The notes under the pieces: model-generated
Databases searched by the model: none
Told to the model about the DNA's origin: nothing
What the model saw: the letters and a program-made list of their open reading frames with translations, nothing else
Translations under genes and position numbers: made by a program
Shown: positions 14,576 through 15,212 of the stretch, in pieces
How positions within the stretch are numbered: the stretch's first letter is position 1
Layout: every line of letters begins with the position of its first letter
NCBI GenBank assembly: GCA_018668095.1
Contig: JABIQF010000232.1
Coordinates: 1-15,212, forward strand
Source of the DNA: Cellvibrionales bacterium
GTDB taxonomy: Bacteria > Pseudomonadota > Gammaproteobacteria > Pseudomonadales > UBA7434
Direction of reading: 5' to 3'
DNA: 15,212 bases

Positions 14576-15212
14576 GTCTGGTCACGCAAATGGTTCGGGA
14601 CTTAGAGTCAGATAATTCAAAGACTGAAGCTGTAAACAATGAAGCTGTAAAGAAAATCGAGCTGCCGTTATTTGCAGCGGCTAATTTACTGTATGGAAAA
14701 AACCATCAACCTACCGCTGAGCGTGCGCGTTTGATTATGCTGGTAGCACTACTATTAGCACTAGTCCTATTGCTTTTTGATCGTGTTTTATTGCCGCCAC
14801 AATATAAGCATAAATTGAGTGGTGAAGTTGATGATAATGCGCTTGCTGCTGATAGGGAATCTTTAGAAGAGGCAGATTTTTATAGAGATAATCTAGTAAT
14901 AGAATTATCTGATGATGCTTTAAAGATTGTTGTCGATGATAAAAGCAATATCGCTAAGGAAACCGAAATCAAGAGAGACGAGAGTGCCTTTCAGCAACAT
15001 CAGATAAATACTCAAGCGGTTAAGGCTGCTTGGGGAAAAGATACAAATAAAGATACAAATGAAGATACAAATAAAGATGCAAATAAAAGGGCAGAGAAAG
15101 AGACCATTACAAAAAAAGAGAATGAAGATCGATTGAAAGATAACGAAAAGCCAGCTGAGCAACTCGTGCTGAAAAAAAATAGACCATTAAGTGCCGAAGC
15201 GATAGATATAAG
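14572..15212 (+). CDS. mshN: MSHA biogenesis protein MshN, N-terminal part (cut by the window edge)
   Basis: An open frame of 213 residues that runs off the right edge. The start MSLVTQMVRDLESD resembles the family's opening. A single transmembrane helix covers about residues 54-69 (LIMLVALLLALVLLLF), after a short cytoplasmic segment; the rest is a charged, disordered periplasmic linker. Four copies of a KDTN-type tetrapeptide lie at residues 156-171, encoded by a 12-bp tandem repeat. The TPR repeats that define MshN would lie beyond 15212. Its position right after mshM with a 4-base overlap supports the call. What is seen alone (bitopic protein with disordered linker) would not be enough to name it. 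Confidence 0.8.
   Translation, partial: MSLVTQMVRDLESDNSKTEAVNNEAVKKIELPLFAAANLLYGKNHQPTAERARLIMLVALLLALVLLLFDRVLLPPQYKHKLSGEVDDNALAADRESLEEADFYRDNLVIELSDDALKIVVDDKSNIAKETEIKRDESAFQQHQINTQAVKAAWGKDTNKDTNEDTNKDANKRAEKETITKKENEDRLKDNEKPAEQLVLKKNRPLSAEAIDI
15037..15084. repeat. Four in-frame 12-bp tandem repeats within mshN
   Basis: Units AAAGATACAAAT (15037-15048, 15049-15060), GAAGATACAAAT (15061-15072) and AAAGATGCAAAT (15073-15084) encode KDTN, KDTN, EDTN and KDAN. The unit length is a multiple of three, so gain or loss of units would keep the frame. Confidence 0.92.

Noticed and set aside
14920..15162. Minus-strand open frame of 80 residues with a repeated CIFI pattern that looks membrane-spanning
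   Set aside because: It is the antisense reading of the 12-bp tandem repeat and charged linker of mshN; the plus-strand frame is continuous and fits the operon.
1..15212. Mobile element, integration site, tRNA or phage-defence genes
   Set aside because: No transposase, integrase, terminal repeats, tRNA-like cloverleaf or defence-type domains were seen; the gene content is core metabolism and a pilus operon.

Overview
The window reads as chromosomal DNA of a gammaproteobacterium, probably marine. The grounds are the msh (MSHA type IV pilus) gene order known from Vibrio, Shewanella and related groups, a cytochrome c5, a TrmL methylase, a three-gene transhydrogenase and moderate-to-low GC. Genus or family cannot be fixed from this sequence. 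Almost every gene is recognisable and intact; only the two at the window edges are cut.

Layout. Positions 1-1753 hold the end of pntAA, then pntAB and pntB, a membrane-bound proton-translocating NAD(P) transhydrogenase operon closed by a strong terminator at 1769-1796. A LysR-type regulator (1835-2695, minus) converges on pntB and diverges from gcvT (2792-3892) and gcvP (3961-6933), which encode the T and P proteins of the glycine cleavage system; no gcvH lies between or beside them. After a long hairpin come a divergent shikimate-kinase-like P-loop protein (7118-7627), a secreted cytochrome c5 (7796-8212) and a bidirectional terminator (8256-8290). A cluster of short repeats separates these from trmL on the minus strand (8429-8896).

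From 9225 to the right edge runs a tightly packed plus-strand operon, mshI - pilN-like gene - mshJ - mshK - mshL - mshM - mshN (cut). Most junctions overlap by 4-8 bases. Together these encode the inner-membrane platform (PilM/N/O-like), a PilP-like periplasmic protein, the outer-membrane secretin, an ExeA-type ATPase and a TPR-type protein of the pilus machine. The motor, pilin and minor pilin genes (mshE, G, A, etc.) would be expected to the right of the window.

No wholly new system is visible. The points most worth a second look are the altered GGS motif of the shikimate-kinase-like protein, the glycine cleavage genes lacking gcvH beside an LrhA-like regulator, the 17-bp hairpin after gcvP, the three 16-bp repeats before trmL, and the 12-bp in-frame tandem repeat in mshN.
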